Assembly: GCA_902789175.1 (NCBI GenBank)
Contig: CADANF010000028.1
Location: 1-58,820, forward strand
DNA length: 58,820 nt
Source of the DNA: an uncultured Lachnospiraceae bacterium
Lineage (GTDB): Bacteria; Bacillota; Clostridia; Lachnospirales; Lachnospiraceae
Direction: 5' to 3'
Shown: positions 31,794 to 40,224 of the stretch, piece by piece
How positions within the stretch are numbered: position 1 is the stretch's first letter
How the letters are laid out: the number at the start of each line of letters is the position of its first letter
Notes under the pieces: model-generated
What the model saw: the letters and a program-made list of their open reading frames with translations, nothing else
Database searches by the model: none
Told to the model about the DNA's origin: nothing
Translations under genes and position numbers: made by a program

Positions 31794-32303
31794 ATGATAC
31801 TTATTGCATCAGCAGATAATAATTGGGGAATTGGAAACCAGGGAAGTCTCCTTGTGAGAATCTCCAATGACATGAAGAATTTCAGAAGATTAACAACTGG
31901 AAATGTAATTGTTCTTGGACGAAAGACACTTGAAACATTTCCAAATGGACTTCCTCTCGCGCAGCGTACCAATATAATCCTTACTCATAATAAGGATTTT
32001 AAGGTGAAGGATGCTGTTATAGTTCATGATCTTAAGGAACTTTTTAAAGAGCTTAGTTATTACAAGAAGGATGAGATATTCATCGTGGGTGGTGAGTCGG
32101 TTTACAACCTGCTTGCTCCATATTGTGATAAAGCGATAATTACAAAGATTGATTATAAATATCAGGCAGATGCTCATATACCTGATTTTGATGAGCTTCC
32201 AAACTGGGAAATGGTTGAAGAATCTGAAGAAGAAACATGCTTTGATATCATTTATACTTATAGAACTTATATAAATCATGATCCGCTTCCTATGGAAATC
32301 TAG
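31794..32303 (+). CDS. folA: Dihydrofolate reductase
   Basis: 169-residue DHFR: ILIASADNNWGIGNQGSLLVRISNDMKNFRRLTTGNVIVLGRKTLETFP (substrate and NADPH sites), IFIVGGESVYNLLAPYCDKAIITKID (cofactor GG motif). It regenerates tetrahydrofolate after ThyA. ATG follows AAGGAGGA 12 bases after thyA. Its stop codon TAG is part of the left terminal repeat of a palindromic element (32300-32421), so the C-terminus may have been set by that insertion. Confidence 0.94.
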   Translation: MILIASADNNWGIGNQGSLLVRISNDMKNFRRLTTGNVIVLGRKTLETFPNGLPLAQRTNIILTHNKDFKVKDAVIVHDLKELFKELSYYKKDEIFIVGGESVYNLLAPYCDKAIITKIDYKYQADAHIPDFDELPNWEMVEESEEETCFDIIYTYRTYINHDPLPMEI

Positions 32304-32421
32304 TATAACGTCACTTAAATAACTGGACCGAATGCTTGCCTGCTTACATCGATAGCACGCCTCAAAAATCCTCAGCGTAGCCCGCTACGCCTACGCAGTT
32401 ATTTTGCGAACGTTATACTAG
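32300..32421. mobile_element. Palindromic MITE-like element abutting folA
   Basis: CTAGTATAACGT (32300-32311) and ACGTTATACTAG (32410-32421) are perfect 12-base inverted ends. After 5 unpaired bases, AAATAACTG (32317-32325) pairs with CAGTTATTT (32396-32404), so the ends form a 26-base imperfect repeat. Inside, GCGTAG/CTACGC makes a further hairpin. It has no coding capacity. The left end supplies the folA stop codon. CTAG at both tips could be a target duplication. Whether it is mobile or a structured RNA is open. Confidence 0.6.
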
Positions 32422-32506
32422 TGATAATGAGTGAAAGCGAATTTGGAAACTGAATAATAATGCACAATTTTCCTTCGATAAATGCGCTAGAATGCACAAA
32501 AACAGT

Positions 32507-32534
32507 TTGATTTATAGCGCTGATATGCTATAAT
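32507..32534 (+). promoter_or_regulatory. Promoter of the UPF0145/TPR/coiled-coil operon
   Basis: TTGATT (32507-32512) and TATAAT (32529-32534) are 16 bases apart, 58 bases before the first gene of the cluster. Confidence 0.6.
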
Positions 32535-32591
32535 TTTAAAGGGTATGTTATTTTGCACACATACAGTGCTTGTTATGGAGGGGGTTAATCT

Positions 32592-33686
32592 ATGTCAAAA
32601 CAAATTTTAGTAACTACCGGTTCAACTTTTCAGGATTATGAGATTGCTGAATATCTTGGCATTATAACAGGACAGGGTGTCTTGGGAAGTAACTTTATCA
32701 AGAGTCTTACAGCCACCGTTTCTGATGCTTCAGAACGTGAGGATAAGAAGCTTGAGAAGTGTAGAGAAGATGCTTGTGAAAAGATTGAGGCTGCGGCTGA
32801 AAAACTTGGAGCTGATGCTATAATCGGTATGAGACTTACGTATGCGTCCTGTGAAGGCGGTTCTTATGGAATCATTGCTTCAGGAACTGCAGTAAAGATC
32901 AAAAAGAAGGTCTGCCTTGAGAAGACAAGACATAAAGAACTTGTGGTAACAAATTATTATCTCAGGGTTGTGCCAAAGCCGGTCAAGGTAATTCTTGATG
33001 GAAACGTAAGAGAAGTTTTGATGAAGGTGCAGTTCTTTAATTACAATTTAGAGAACATACTTGCTATCAGAGCAAATCTGGAATTTACAAATCTTTATGA
33101 TGAGAGATTAGTCATAAGAGATATCGATTTTACATTTGAAAAGGGAAATGTATCCCTTATCGAAGCGGAAGCCACAGATGCAAAGATCTCAATGAATGAC
33201 ATGCTCCTTCTTAAAGATGCTAAACTTACGATAAATAAATATGCTACTCCTAATGGAGTGTTTGCAGTAAATGATACTCCTGTAGATGTTACAATGTCAG
33301 TTAAGAGACTTATGGCATTTAAGGAGAAACATGGAATAGATGCAGTTGAGAAATATAAGAACGATGGAATGATCTGGACATGTATGTGCGGACACATTAA
33401 TGAAGGCGGTTCTGAAGAATGCCAGATTTGTGGACGTAAACAGTCGGACATGAGAACTGAGGTTAATTTCAATTATGATGATATGATCAGAAGAATGAGA
33501 GCCAGAAAATCAGTTACTGAGATCAAAGATGTTCTTATGGATTACATTAAAGAGATTGATTCAAAATATAGACTTGAACTCCTTGAGATAATGGAGTCAG
33601 GCATACAATATGAAAAAACCAGAGGTAATATGACAGACACAGTAATAGAAAAGGTTGAGAAAGTCCTTGAAGACTGTCTTGCATAG
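32592..33686 (+). CDS. UPF0145/YbjQ-domain protein with C-terminal zinc ribbon
   Basis: 364 residues. The first 105 match the UPF0145 (YbjQ-like) fold: ILVTTGSTFQDYEIAEYLGIITGQGVLG, a helical EREDKKLEKCREDACEKIEAAAEKLGADAIIGMRLTY-type block, and a Gly-rich IIASGTAVKI strand. The middle (about 120-240) is beta-rich and unrecognised (RVVPKPVKVILDGNVREVLMKV). Around 262-284 is a four-Cys ribbon (WTCMCGHINEGGSEECQICGRK), RanBP2/zinc-ribbon-like. A helical tail follows. First gene of a three-gene operon with strong GGAGG site. Confidence 0.75.
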   Translation: MSKQILVTTGSTFQDYEIAEYLGIITGQGVLGSNFIKSLTATVSDASEREDKKLEKCREDACEKIEAAAEKLGADAIIGMRLTYASCEGGSYGIIASGTAVKIKKKVCLEKTRHKELVVTNYYLRVVPKPVKVILDGNVREVLMKVQFFNYNLENILAIRANLEFTNLYDERLVIRDIDFTFEKGNVSLIEAEATDAKISMNDMLLLKDAKLTINKYATPNGVFAVNDTPVDVTMSVKRLMAFKEKHGIDAVEKYKNDGMIWTCMCGHINEGGSEECQICGRKQSDMRTEVNFNYDDMIRRMRARKSVTEIKDVLMDYIKEIDSKYRLELLEIMESGIQYEKTRGNMTDTVIEKVEKVLEDCLA

Positions 33687-33725
33687 TAATCTGGAAATGA
33701 TAGAAATGTAAAGGTGGATAAGGTT

Positions 33726-36029
33726 TTGAGTGCTGGACTTAGTATGGCAAGTGTAAATAAAATAAAAGAACTGGCTTCAAGACATGAATATAATGTCGCA
33801 GTTGATATTCTTGATTCACAGGAATTAGAAAAGTCTCTCAATCCGCAGTTTTTACGTGTATGTGCAGAAGTATACGAAAATGTAGGAAGAATGAGAGAGG
33901 CCAGAGATCTATATGTTAGGGCTCACTCCATAGCACCAGAAGCTAATATGATCATTCTCAGTCTTATAAATTTCTATTTAAAGAGAGGTTTCTATAAGCT
34001 GGCTGAGAATTATAAAGAACAGTTTATTGCCACATCATCATCTGAACGCGGTCAGATCAATGGACAATATATCTTTGATAAGGCAAATGGCGCTGACCTA
34101 AAGGATCTTTATAATATGCTTTTCCCATATTATAGAGACAATATGGATGAGAAATATAGTTTTGAACTTTATCTTGTTGCGAAATTAGCCGGAGAAAAAG
34201 AAACAGAAGATATAGTATATAGTGATTACCTTGCTACATTTAAAAGAGGAGAATTTACTGATACTATAAAGAATATAAAAGAAGGCAGGGAAAAGGCTGA
34301 GGATTATTTTTATATCTATTCTACTGAGAGGAGAATGGATGATGATCCTTCAGAAGAAAATATTCGAATTCTTGAAAAAGAACAACTTGAGAAGGATTAT
34401 CTTAGGATGTATCCGCCAGAAGAGGAAGCTATCATTCTTGAGGATGTTGTAGAAGAGCCAAAACCTAAAGCTGCAAAGAAGAAAAAGAAAAATTCTAAAA
34501 ATGCTTCTGACAATGCAGATGATTCGGATGATGAAACAGATGAAGACGCTGAATCAGCAGATAACGGCGTTGAAAATAGATTAAAATCATTTATCAAAGA
34601 TAAATTTAAGAAGAAGGCAGCTGATAATGAGGCCGATGCTACTGACGATGAAGAGATTGGCTTAGAGGAACTTGAGGAAGGACAACCTGTAAATGAGTCG
34701 GATCCTGAAAGTGACAGCTTTGTTGCCAGCATGGAAGAAAGCATTAAGAGAGGTCAGGCTAAAGAGGTTAAAGAGACCAGTGATAGTGGATCTATACTTG
34801 ATGCAATCCTTGGATCAAAAAGTAAGAATTCAGATGTTCAGACTGCTTCATTTACTGCGGAAGGCGGTAAGGGAAGACAGGAGATGCGTGAATTAAAACC
34901 TGAATTTACACAGGATGATGTTCTTTCATTTGATTTTGATAATGGTTTTGCTCCTGAATCGGAAAGTATTTCAGAAATGAGAGAAAGAGATACAGAGGAT
35001 TACACAAATCCATTTGACATCATAAATGCTTATAAGATTGATGAGCAGGAAAGAAGAGAATCTGCTGAAGCTCTTGGAAGAAAGTCTCCTGAGGATATCA
35101 GAATAGAGCTTGAGATAAATAATGTAGATGAGCAGTCTACTCCTGATGAAACTATTAAAGAGCAGACATATTCAGATCCTAGCGATATCGCCGAACAGAC
35201 TCAGAGAGAAATCGATGAGAAGAAGGATGAGCAGGATATTAAGAATGCTGCTGACAGGATCAGTGGAGAAGCTTCTGCAGAAGATATGTACCCAGACGAC
35301 TTAAAGGTTGAACAGATGGAGACATATTTCAGACCTGAAGCTGAAAGCAAAACAGAGGCAGCAGGCGAAGAAACTGAAGAGTCATCGGAATTTGCAGCAG
35401 AAGAGACTGTATCAGAAGAGACTGTATCAGAAGAGACTGTATCAAAAGAGACTGTATCAGAAGAGACTGTATCAGAAGCTGCAGAGACATCGATAGAAGA
35501 GTCGGTAGAAGAGTCGGTAGTAAATACAGTAAAAGAGACAGCAAAAGAAGTTACATTAGAAAATGAGACAGCAGAGGATACATTAGAAGATACATTAGAA
35601 GAGATGCCGGGTGTGGAAGTTGCAGAGACAGTTGAAACATCAGGATCAGAAGAAGAATCAATGACTGCCTGTGAGACAGTTGATGATAGATATGAAACAC
35701 AAGCTGTTGAGGAGACTGTAGAAGCTCCTTATACAGAAGAAGTTCCAGATGCAGTTGAGAAAGCACTCAACAAGGCAAAAGAATCATTTTCCAGCAGTTT
35801 TGAAGAAGAGATCAGATCTGAAAGAGCTTATGAAGAAGAGCATTTTGGAAATATCACTTTCCCAGAATTTAAGACAGATCTTTTCAATCTTCCAAGCCAT
35901 GAGAAAATTGAGAATAAGTTTGATGATATAGCCGAAGTTAAGAAGGAAGCTCTTGCCGAGAAATTAGAAGAGGAAGAGAGACTTCAAAGAGAAGCTGAAG
36001 AACTGCTTAGATCACTTGGAATTAAGTAG
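33726..36029 (+). CDS. TPR protein with long acidic disordered tail
   Basis: About 767 residues. The N-terminal 220 are helical with tetratricopeptide-like repeats (FLRVCAEVYENVGRMREARDLYVRAHSIAPEANMIILSLINFYLKRGFYKLAENY). From about 230 the protein is low-complexity and acidic, with a KAAKKKKKNSKN patch and five tandem EETVS-type repeats. The last 70 residues become structured again (FGNITFPEFKTDLFNLPSHEKIENKFDDIAEVKKEALAEKLEEEERLQ). The start is uncertain: TTG 33726 has AAAGGTGG 8 bases upstream; GTG 33714 and ATG 33744 are alternatives. Probably a scaffold for the coiled-coil protein encoded next. Function unknown. Confidence 0.72.
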   Translation: MSAGLSMASVNKIKELASRHEYNVAVDILDSQELEKSLNPQFLRVCAEVYENVGRMREARDLYVRAHSIAPEANMIILSLINFYLKRGFYKLAENYKEQFIATSSSERGQINGQYIFDKANGADLKDLYNMLFPYYRDNMDEKYSFELYLVAKLAGEKETEDIVYSDYLATFKRGEFTDTIKNIKEGREKAEDYFYIYSTERRMDDDPSEENIRILEKEQLEKDYLRMYPPEEEAIILEDVVEEPKPKAAKKKKKNSKNASDNADDSDDETDEDAESADNGVENRLKSFIKDKFKKKAADNEADATDDEEIGLEELEEGQPVNESDPESDSFVASMEESIKRGQAKEVKETSDSGSILDAILGSKSKNSDVQTASFTAEGGKGRQEMRELKPEFTQDDVLSFDFDNGFAPESESISEMRERDTEDYTNPFDIINAYKIDEQERRESAEALGRKSPEDIRIELEINNVDEQSTPDETIKEQTYSDPSDIAEQTQREIDEKKDEQDIKNAADRISGEASAEDMYPDDLKVEQMETYFRPEAESKTEAAGEETEESSEFAAEETVSEETVSEETVSKETVSEETVSEAAETSIEESVEESVVNTVKETAKEVTLENETAEDTLEDTLEEMPGVEVAETVETSGSEEESMTACETVDDRYETQAVEETVEAPYTEEVPDAVEKALNKAKESFSSSFEEEIRSERAYEEEHFGNITFPEFKTDLFNLPSHEKIENKFDDIAEVKKEALAEKLEEEERLQREAEELLRSLGIK
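35401..35475 (+). repeat. Five tandem 15-bp repeats inside the TPR protein gene
   Basis: Unit AAGAGACTGTATCAG occurs five times in succession (one copy ends CAA), encoding EETVS/KETVS. Being in frame and identical, it is prone to copy-number change by slippage. Confidence 0.92.
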
Positions 36030-36092
36030 GGTATTCAATTGGGGGATCCTTATTATAATTGGCACGTATAGAAGGAGGTACTAGAGAGAGTT

Positions 36093-38936
36093 ATGGACCA
36101 GAGAGAAGCACTTATCGCTGCTGTTAGAGCGCAGGTAGAGAAGGAGCGTCAGGAAAAAGAGGAAAAACTTAAAAAGCAAAAGGAGGCTGAGCTTCTTGCA
36201 GGCAAGGGAAAAGCTGAAGCAAAGGCAGAGGATGATAAGCCGAAATATAAGACACTTTCAGCTGAAGAACTTGCAGAAATTGAAAAGAAGAAGCGTCAGA
36301 AGAGAGCCGAAGAGCTTGGCGTATCGCTTGAGGAACTTGAAGGTGGCTTAGGTGGAGCATCAAGCACAGGAGGCGGACTTGGAAGCACAAGTACAGGAGG
36401 CGGCCTTGGATCTGTTCCTTCAGGTGGACTTGGAAGCACAAGTACAGGAGGCGGCCTTGGACTTAATCTTGATGACAAGGTTAAGGTGGTAGATGGCAGT
36501 ACTTCTAAGTGGGAGTCTGGGCAGAAGACAGATGTTGCAAAGAAGACACAAGATGATCTTGATAGCATACTTCCTGAACATAAAGAAGGCGAAGCAAATA
36601 TGTATGACCTCGAGGATGAGGCTAATACATCATTTGATGCTCAGTTAGGAAAGCTTGCGGATGAAACTCCAATTGAAACTGCACCAGCTGAAGAAAATAA
36701 AGAAGAAGCTACTGACAATAATAAGAAGAAAGAAAATGGCGTAGACAGAGCAGACGAAGAGCGCCGCAGAATTGAAGCTGCGCGTGAGAAGGCAGCAGCT
36801 AAGAAGCGCGAAGAAGAAGATGCTCATAAGAAAGCTGAAAATGAAGCTAAGGCTAAAGCAGAAGCTGAAAAGAAGAAGAAAGAAGAAGAAGCTAAGGCTA
36901 AAGCATTAGAAGAAGAGAGAAAGAAACGTGAAGCTGCGGCTGCTAAGCGTGAGGCTGCGGCTGCTAAGCGTAAAGCCCGCAATGACGAAAGAAGAAAGGC
37001 GTCGGCCGGAAATACTGCTAAGAAGAAAGTAGATAATGAAGAGGCTAAGAAAGCAAAAGAGGCAGCATTAAAGGCTGTTGAAGAAGCTCATAAGAAGGTT
37101 ATTGAAGCAGAAGAGAAGTTAAGTAAGGCTGGAGCTGCAGGAACAGCAAAGGTAGACTTCAATGCATTACTTATGCAGCAGGCTAAGGAAGCTGCTGAGT
37201 GTCAGGCTGCTTTACAGAAGAAAAAGGATGATATAGCTAACCGCGAAGAAGAGGCTAAGGCTTCTGGAGCTGCTGCTAAGACAAAGATTGAAGAAGCTGC
37301 AGCTTTAAGAAAGAAGTCAGAAGAAGACAAGATGGCAGCTCTTCTTAAGAAGCATCAGGACAATGCTGCTTCAAGAAAAGAAAAGGCAGCTGAAACTGCA
37401 GCTGCTGCTAAGACAGAGGCTGAAAAGCAGGTTGCTATCGTAGATAAAGCCAAGGAAGAACTTGTTGCAAGACGTGTTGAAGAAGATAAAGCTTCAGATG
37501 CTGCAAAGGCAGCTCAGCAGCAGGTTATTGCAACTGCAGAACAGGGCGTAAAGAAAGAAGAATTAAATGTAGTAGCTGCTAACGAAAATGTTAAGACAGC
37601 TGAAGATAAGGTAAAAGAACTTCAGGCTCTTGTTGAAGAAGCTAAGAAGAAAGTAGAAGCAGCCAAGGGCGTTGCACTTGATGCGGTTAAGGTTAAAGAT
37701 TCGGCAGTTAAGGTTGTTGAAGACGAAAAGAAGAAGTTAGCGGATCTTGAGAAGAAGGATCAGGAAGTAGCTTCAAAACGTAAGACTGAAGATGATAGTC
37801 TTGCTAAGAAGAGAGATGAGGCTGTAAAGAATATTCCTCTTGCTGTAGCTAAGTCAGAGCAGGACGCAAAGGCAATAGAGAAGGAAGCTATCAAGGCTGA
37901 GGAAGAAGAAAAGAAAGCTCTTAATGCTGAATTTGAGAAGGCTGCTCTTAAGGATGCTGAAGATATCAAGAAAGTCGAAGCAGATATAAAGGCAAGTCTT
38001 GACTCACTTAAGGCTGAACTTATTAAAGCAGAAGAAGATTTTAAGAAGGCTACTGAAGCCAGAGAAGAAAAAGCTAAGGCTGTTTTATTAGGCGGAGGTG
38101 CGGATCAGTCAGCTGATGATGCGAAGAAAGAAGTTGAAGAAGCTCGTAAGGCTGAAGAAGAAGCTCGTAAGAAGGCGGATTCGATTGAAGTTGGTAAGGA
38201 AGAGGAAACTCCAGCTATTGAAGAAGGAAAACTTCCTCTTGCAGCTTATTATCTTGAGAAATACCTTGGATTTACAGATGCAGCTGATGATGTGATCACA
38301 GCATTTAATGATATTGCTTCATTACCTGAACTTCCAAAGAATGTTGTTATCCTTGGACTTCATGGATTTGGTTCTGTTGCAGTTGGTGAAGATTATGCCA
38401 GATCATTCTATGATATGGGACTTATCAAATCAAAGACTATTGCAAAGATCAAAGCTCAGGGCCTTAACAAGGTATCAGAAGAGAAACTTGTAGAAAGTAT
38501 GAAGAAACTCTCAGGCGGATGCCTTGTAGTAGAAAATGCTGGTCTTCTTGAAGAGAATAGATTAAAGAAGGTTGTTGAACTTTCAAAGAAAGATAAAGAT
38601 GGATTCGGTATTATCCTTACAGGTGAGAAGGAAAGACTTGTCGACCTTCTTATCAGTAAGCCAGAACTTGATGATGCATTCCAGTATCATGTAGACTTCT
38701 CATCTATGACAGATGATGATATGAAGACTATCGGTCTTGCATATGTAATGCAGAGAGGTTTCACATGGGATGACTCAGTTGATAAGAACCTTCGTAATAT
38801 GCTTCTTGCTATGGAAACAGGTAATGTTGACCGTATGATCGCAGACCTTGACACCGTTATTGATAAGGCAGAAGCTAGAGAAAAGTCAGCTGGTAAAGAG
38901 AATGTTAGAAAGATCATGGGAGATGACTTTAAGTAA
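36093..38936 (+). CDS. Giant coiled-coil protein with a C-terminal AAA+-like pseudo-ATPase domain
   Basis: 947 residues. Order: a charged helical start; a Gly/Ser-rich repeat (GGLGSTSTGGGLG, about 83-125); a linker; about 480 residues of Lys/Glu/Ala coiled coil (about 225-715); then a globular domain from about 735. That domain follows the CbbX/SpoVK AAA+ pattern: VVILGLHGFGSVAVGEDYARSFYDMGLI, LSGGCLVVENAGLL, IILTGEKERLVDLLISKPELDDAFQYHVDF. The Walker A Lys/Thr are missing (GFGSVAV instead of GTGKTT) and Walker B IDEA is VENA, so it cannot hydrolyse ATP in the usual way. ATG 36093 follows AGAAGGAGG at a rather long 14 bases. A filament or tether role is inference. Confidence 0.8.
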   Translation: MDQREALIAAVRAQVEKERQEKEEKLKKQKEAELLAGKGKAEAKAEDDKPKYKTLSAEELAEIEKKKRQKRAEELGVSLEELEGGLGGASSTGGGLGSTSTGGGLGSVPSGGLGSTSTGGGLGLNLDDKVKVVDGSTSKWESGQKTDVAKKTQDDLDSILPEHKEGEANMYDLEDEANTSFDAQLGKLADETPIETAPAEENKEEATDNNKKKENGVDRADEERRRIEAAREKAAAKKREEEDAHKKAENEAKAKAEAEKKKKEEEAKAKALEEERKKREAAAAKREAAAAKRKARNDERRKASAGNTAKKKVDNEEAKKAKEAALKAVEEAHKKVIEAEEKLSKAGAAGTAKVDFNALLMQQAKEAAECQAALQKKKDDIANREEEAKASGAAAKTKIEEAAALRKKSEEDKMAALLKKHQDNAASRKEKAAETAAAAKTEAEKQVAIVDKAKEELVARRVEEDKASDAAKAAQQQVIATAEQGVKKEELNVVAANENVKTAEDKVKELQALVEEAKKKVEAAKGVALDAVKVKDSAVKVVEDEKKKLADLEKKDQEVASKRKTEDDSLAKKRDEAVKNIPLAVAKSEQDAKAIEKEAIKAEEEEKKALNAEFEKAALKDAEDIKKVEADIKASLDSLKAELIKAEEDFKKATEAREEKAKAVLLGGGADQSADDAKKEVEEARKAEEEARKKADSIEVGKEEETPAIEEGKLPLAAYYLEKYLGFTDAADDVITAFNDIASLPELPKNVVILGLHGFGSVAVGEDYARSFYDMGLIKSKTIAKIKAQGLNKVSEEKLVESMKKLSGGCLVVENAGLLEENRLKKVVELSKKDKDGFGIILTGEKERLVDLLISKPELDDAFQYHVDFSSMTDDDMKTIGLAYVMQRGFTWDDSVDKNLRNMLLAMETGNVDRMIADLDTVIDKAEAREKSAGKENVRKIMGDDFK
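36375..36461 (+). repeat. Duplicated 36-bp segment in the coiled-coil gene
   Basis: A 36-base sequence starting GGACTTGGAAGCACAAGTAC occurs identically at 36375-36410 and 36426-36461. It encodes the Gly/Ser linker repeat and looks recent, since even third positions agree. Confidence 0.88.
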
Positions 38937-38975
38937 ATCCCGGGTACTTAATTAAATCTTTAGTTTACAAATTAC

Positions 38976-39014
38976 CCCCTGGTACATATAATTTATGTGC
39001 TAGGGGTTTTATTT
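38976..39014 (+). terminator. Intrinsic terminator after the coiled-coil gene
   Basis: CCCCTGGTACATA (38976-38988) pairs with TATGTGCTAGGGG (38994-39006), with some G-T pairs, followed by TTTTATTTT. It separates the three-gene operon from the MreB-like gene, although the latter starts only 50 bases on. Confidence 0.8.
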
Positions 39015-39063
39015 TACCCTGGTCCAGTTCCTTGGGTGAAAAAGATATTAAAGGAGTTTAACT

Positions 39064-40077
39064 ATGTATCGCATAGATATGGGTATAGATCTTGGCACAT
39101 CAAATGTGTGTATATATATGAGAGATAAAGGTATTGTAATAAGCCAGCCGGCGGTGGTCGCTTATCAGCCGAAGGAGAAAAAAATTCTGGCTGTAGGAAC
39201 AAAGGCAAAGAAGATGTTAGGAAAGACTCCGGAGGGCATTACTGTTGAAAAACCTTTAACTCACGGGGTAATCTCTAGTTATACATTAACAGAAAGAATG
39301 ATCAAAGCCTTTGTAAAGAATGCCTTAAAGAAAAGAAAAATCTGGGGAAGACCTAATATCTGCGTATGCGTTCCGTCGGGTATAACTGAAGTTGAAAAAC
39401 AGGCAGTGGAAGATGCGGTAGTGAGAACAGGCGCAGGTCAGGTGTTTGTATTGGAAGCGCCTATTGCTGCAGCCATCGGAACCGGAGTTGATATAATGGA
39501 AACTGTGGGACATATGGTAGTTGATATCGGAGGTGGAACCACAGATATAGCAATCCTTTCTTCTGGAAATATAGCTGCCGGGACTACGATAAAAACTGCA
39601 GGAAATGAATTTACAGAAGCACTTCAGAAATATGTAAGAAGAAAATATAATATAGAACTTGGTGAACTTACAGCAGAAGATGCCAAGATGGAAGTTGGAT
39701 CAGTTTATCAGAGAAAACAGGATGTTTCATACCAGATAAAGGGAAAGAACCTGCTGAATGGTCTGCCGGTACGTCTTGATCTTACTGCAAATGAGACAGT
39801 AGAAGCATTTGCGGAGGAATCCGCAAAGATCGTGGAAGCTATAACCTCTGTTCTTGAAACTGCACCTCCTGAACTTGTGTCAGATGTAGCTAAAGAAGGA
39901 ATATTCCTTTCAGGTGGGGAAAGTGAAATATATGGAATGGATAAGCTTATAGCAGAAAAGACTGGTCTTAGAGTAACAAAATCCGATGAACCAGAAAATG
40001 TAGTGGCCGCTGGAGCCGGAATGGCAGGCGAATACATAATGGTTGTAGATGAAGATAAAAGAGAAAAAAATCTGTAA
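39064..40077 (+). CDS. MreB/Mbl-family bacterial actin
   Basis: 337 residues. Actin-fold signatures: MGIDLGTSNVCIYMRDKGIV (phosphate 1), ICVCVPSGITEVEKQAVEDAV, VLEAPIAAAIGTGVDI, VVDIGGGTTDIAILSSG (phosphate 2), GIFLSGGESEIYGMDKLI (adenosine site), and ENVVAAGAG near the end. It assembles as membrane-associated filaments guiding wall synthesis in rods. No mreC/mreD/minD follow, so it is a free-standing paralogue. It sits between a scaffold-like operon and the butyrate genes with its own terminator. The GGESE sequence in place of GGGAL is a divergence from typical MreB. Confidence 0.9.
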   Translation: MYRIDMGIDLGTSNVCIYMRDKGIVISQPAVVAYQPKEKKILAVGTKAKKMLGKTPEGITVEKPLTHGVISSYTLTERMIKAFVKNALKKRKIWGRPNICVCVPSGITEVEKQAVEDAVVRTGAGQVFVLEAPIAAAIGTGVDIMETVGHMVVDIGGGTTDIAILSSGNIAAGTTIKTAGNEFTEALQKYVRRKYNIELGELTAEDAKMEVGSVYQRKQDVSYQIKGKNLLNGLPVRLDLTANETVEAFAEESAKIVEAITSVLETAPPELVSDVAKEGIFLSGGESEIYGMDKLIAEKTGLRVTKSDEPENVVAAGAGMAGEYIMVVDEDKREKNL

Positions 40078-40096
40078 CGTTTCACACCAAAACTAT

Positions 40097-40134
40097 AAGC
40101 CCGTAGCCTAGTTTTTATTGCTATGGGCTTTAAT
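40097..40134 (+). terminator. Intrinsic terminator after the MreB-like gene
   Basis: AAGCCCGTAGC (40097-40107) pairs with GCTATGGGCTT (40120-40130), one G-T pair, then a short T-rich tail. Confidence 0.8.
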
Positions 40135-40224
40135 TTATGGTATTATTTTAACGATATTGTGGCCTGATGGCCAAGATGAAAAAATAATTAATTTTTTTTT
40201 AATAAATGAATGGAGGATTATTTC

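Noticed and set aside
35401-35475. CRISPR-like array
   Set aside because: The 15-base repeats are contiguous without spacers and in frame with a coding sequence; no cas genes and no other spaced repeats were seen in the window.
35308-35766. Shadow ORFs rich in QKRLYQKRLYQ or SLLIQSLLIQ within the TPR gene
   Set aside because: They are other-frame translations of the 15-bp tandem repeats inside a long real gene.
40135-40224. TGGCC-TGA-TGGCCA palindrome before thl as an operator
   Set aside because: A six-base arm pair in a short gap, without a clear promoter next to it, is too weak to call.
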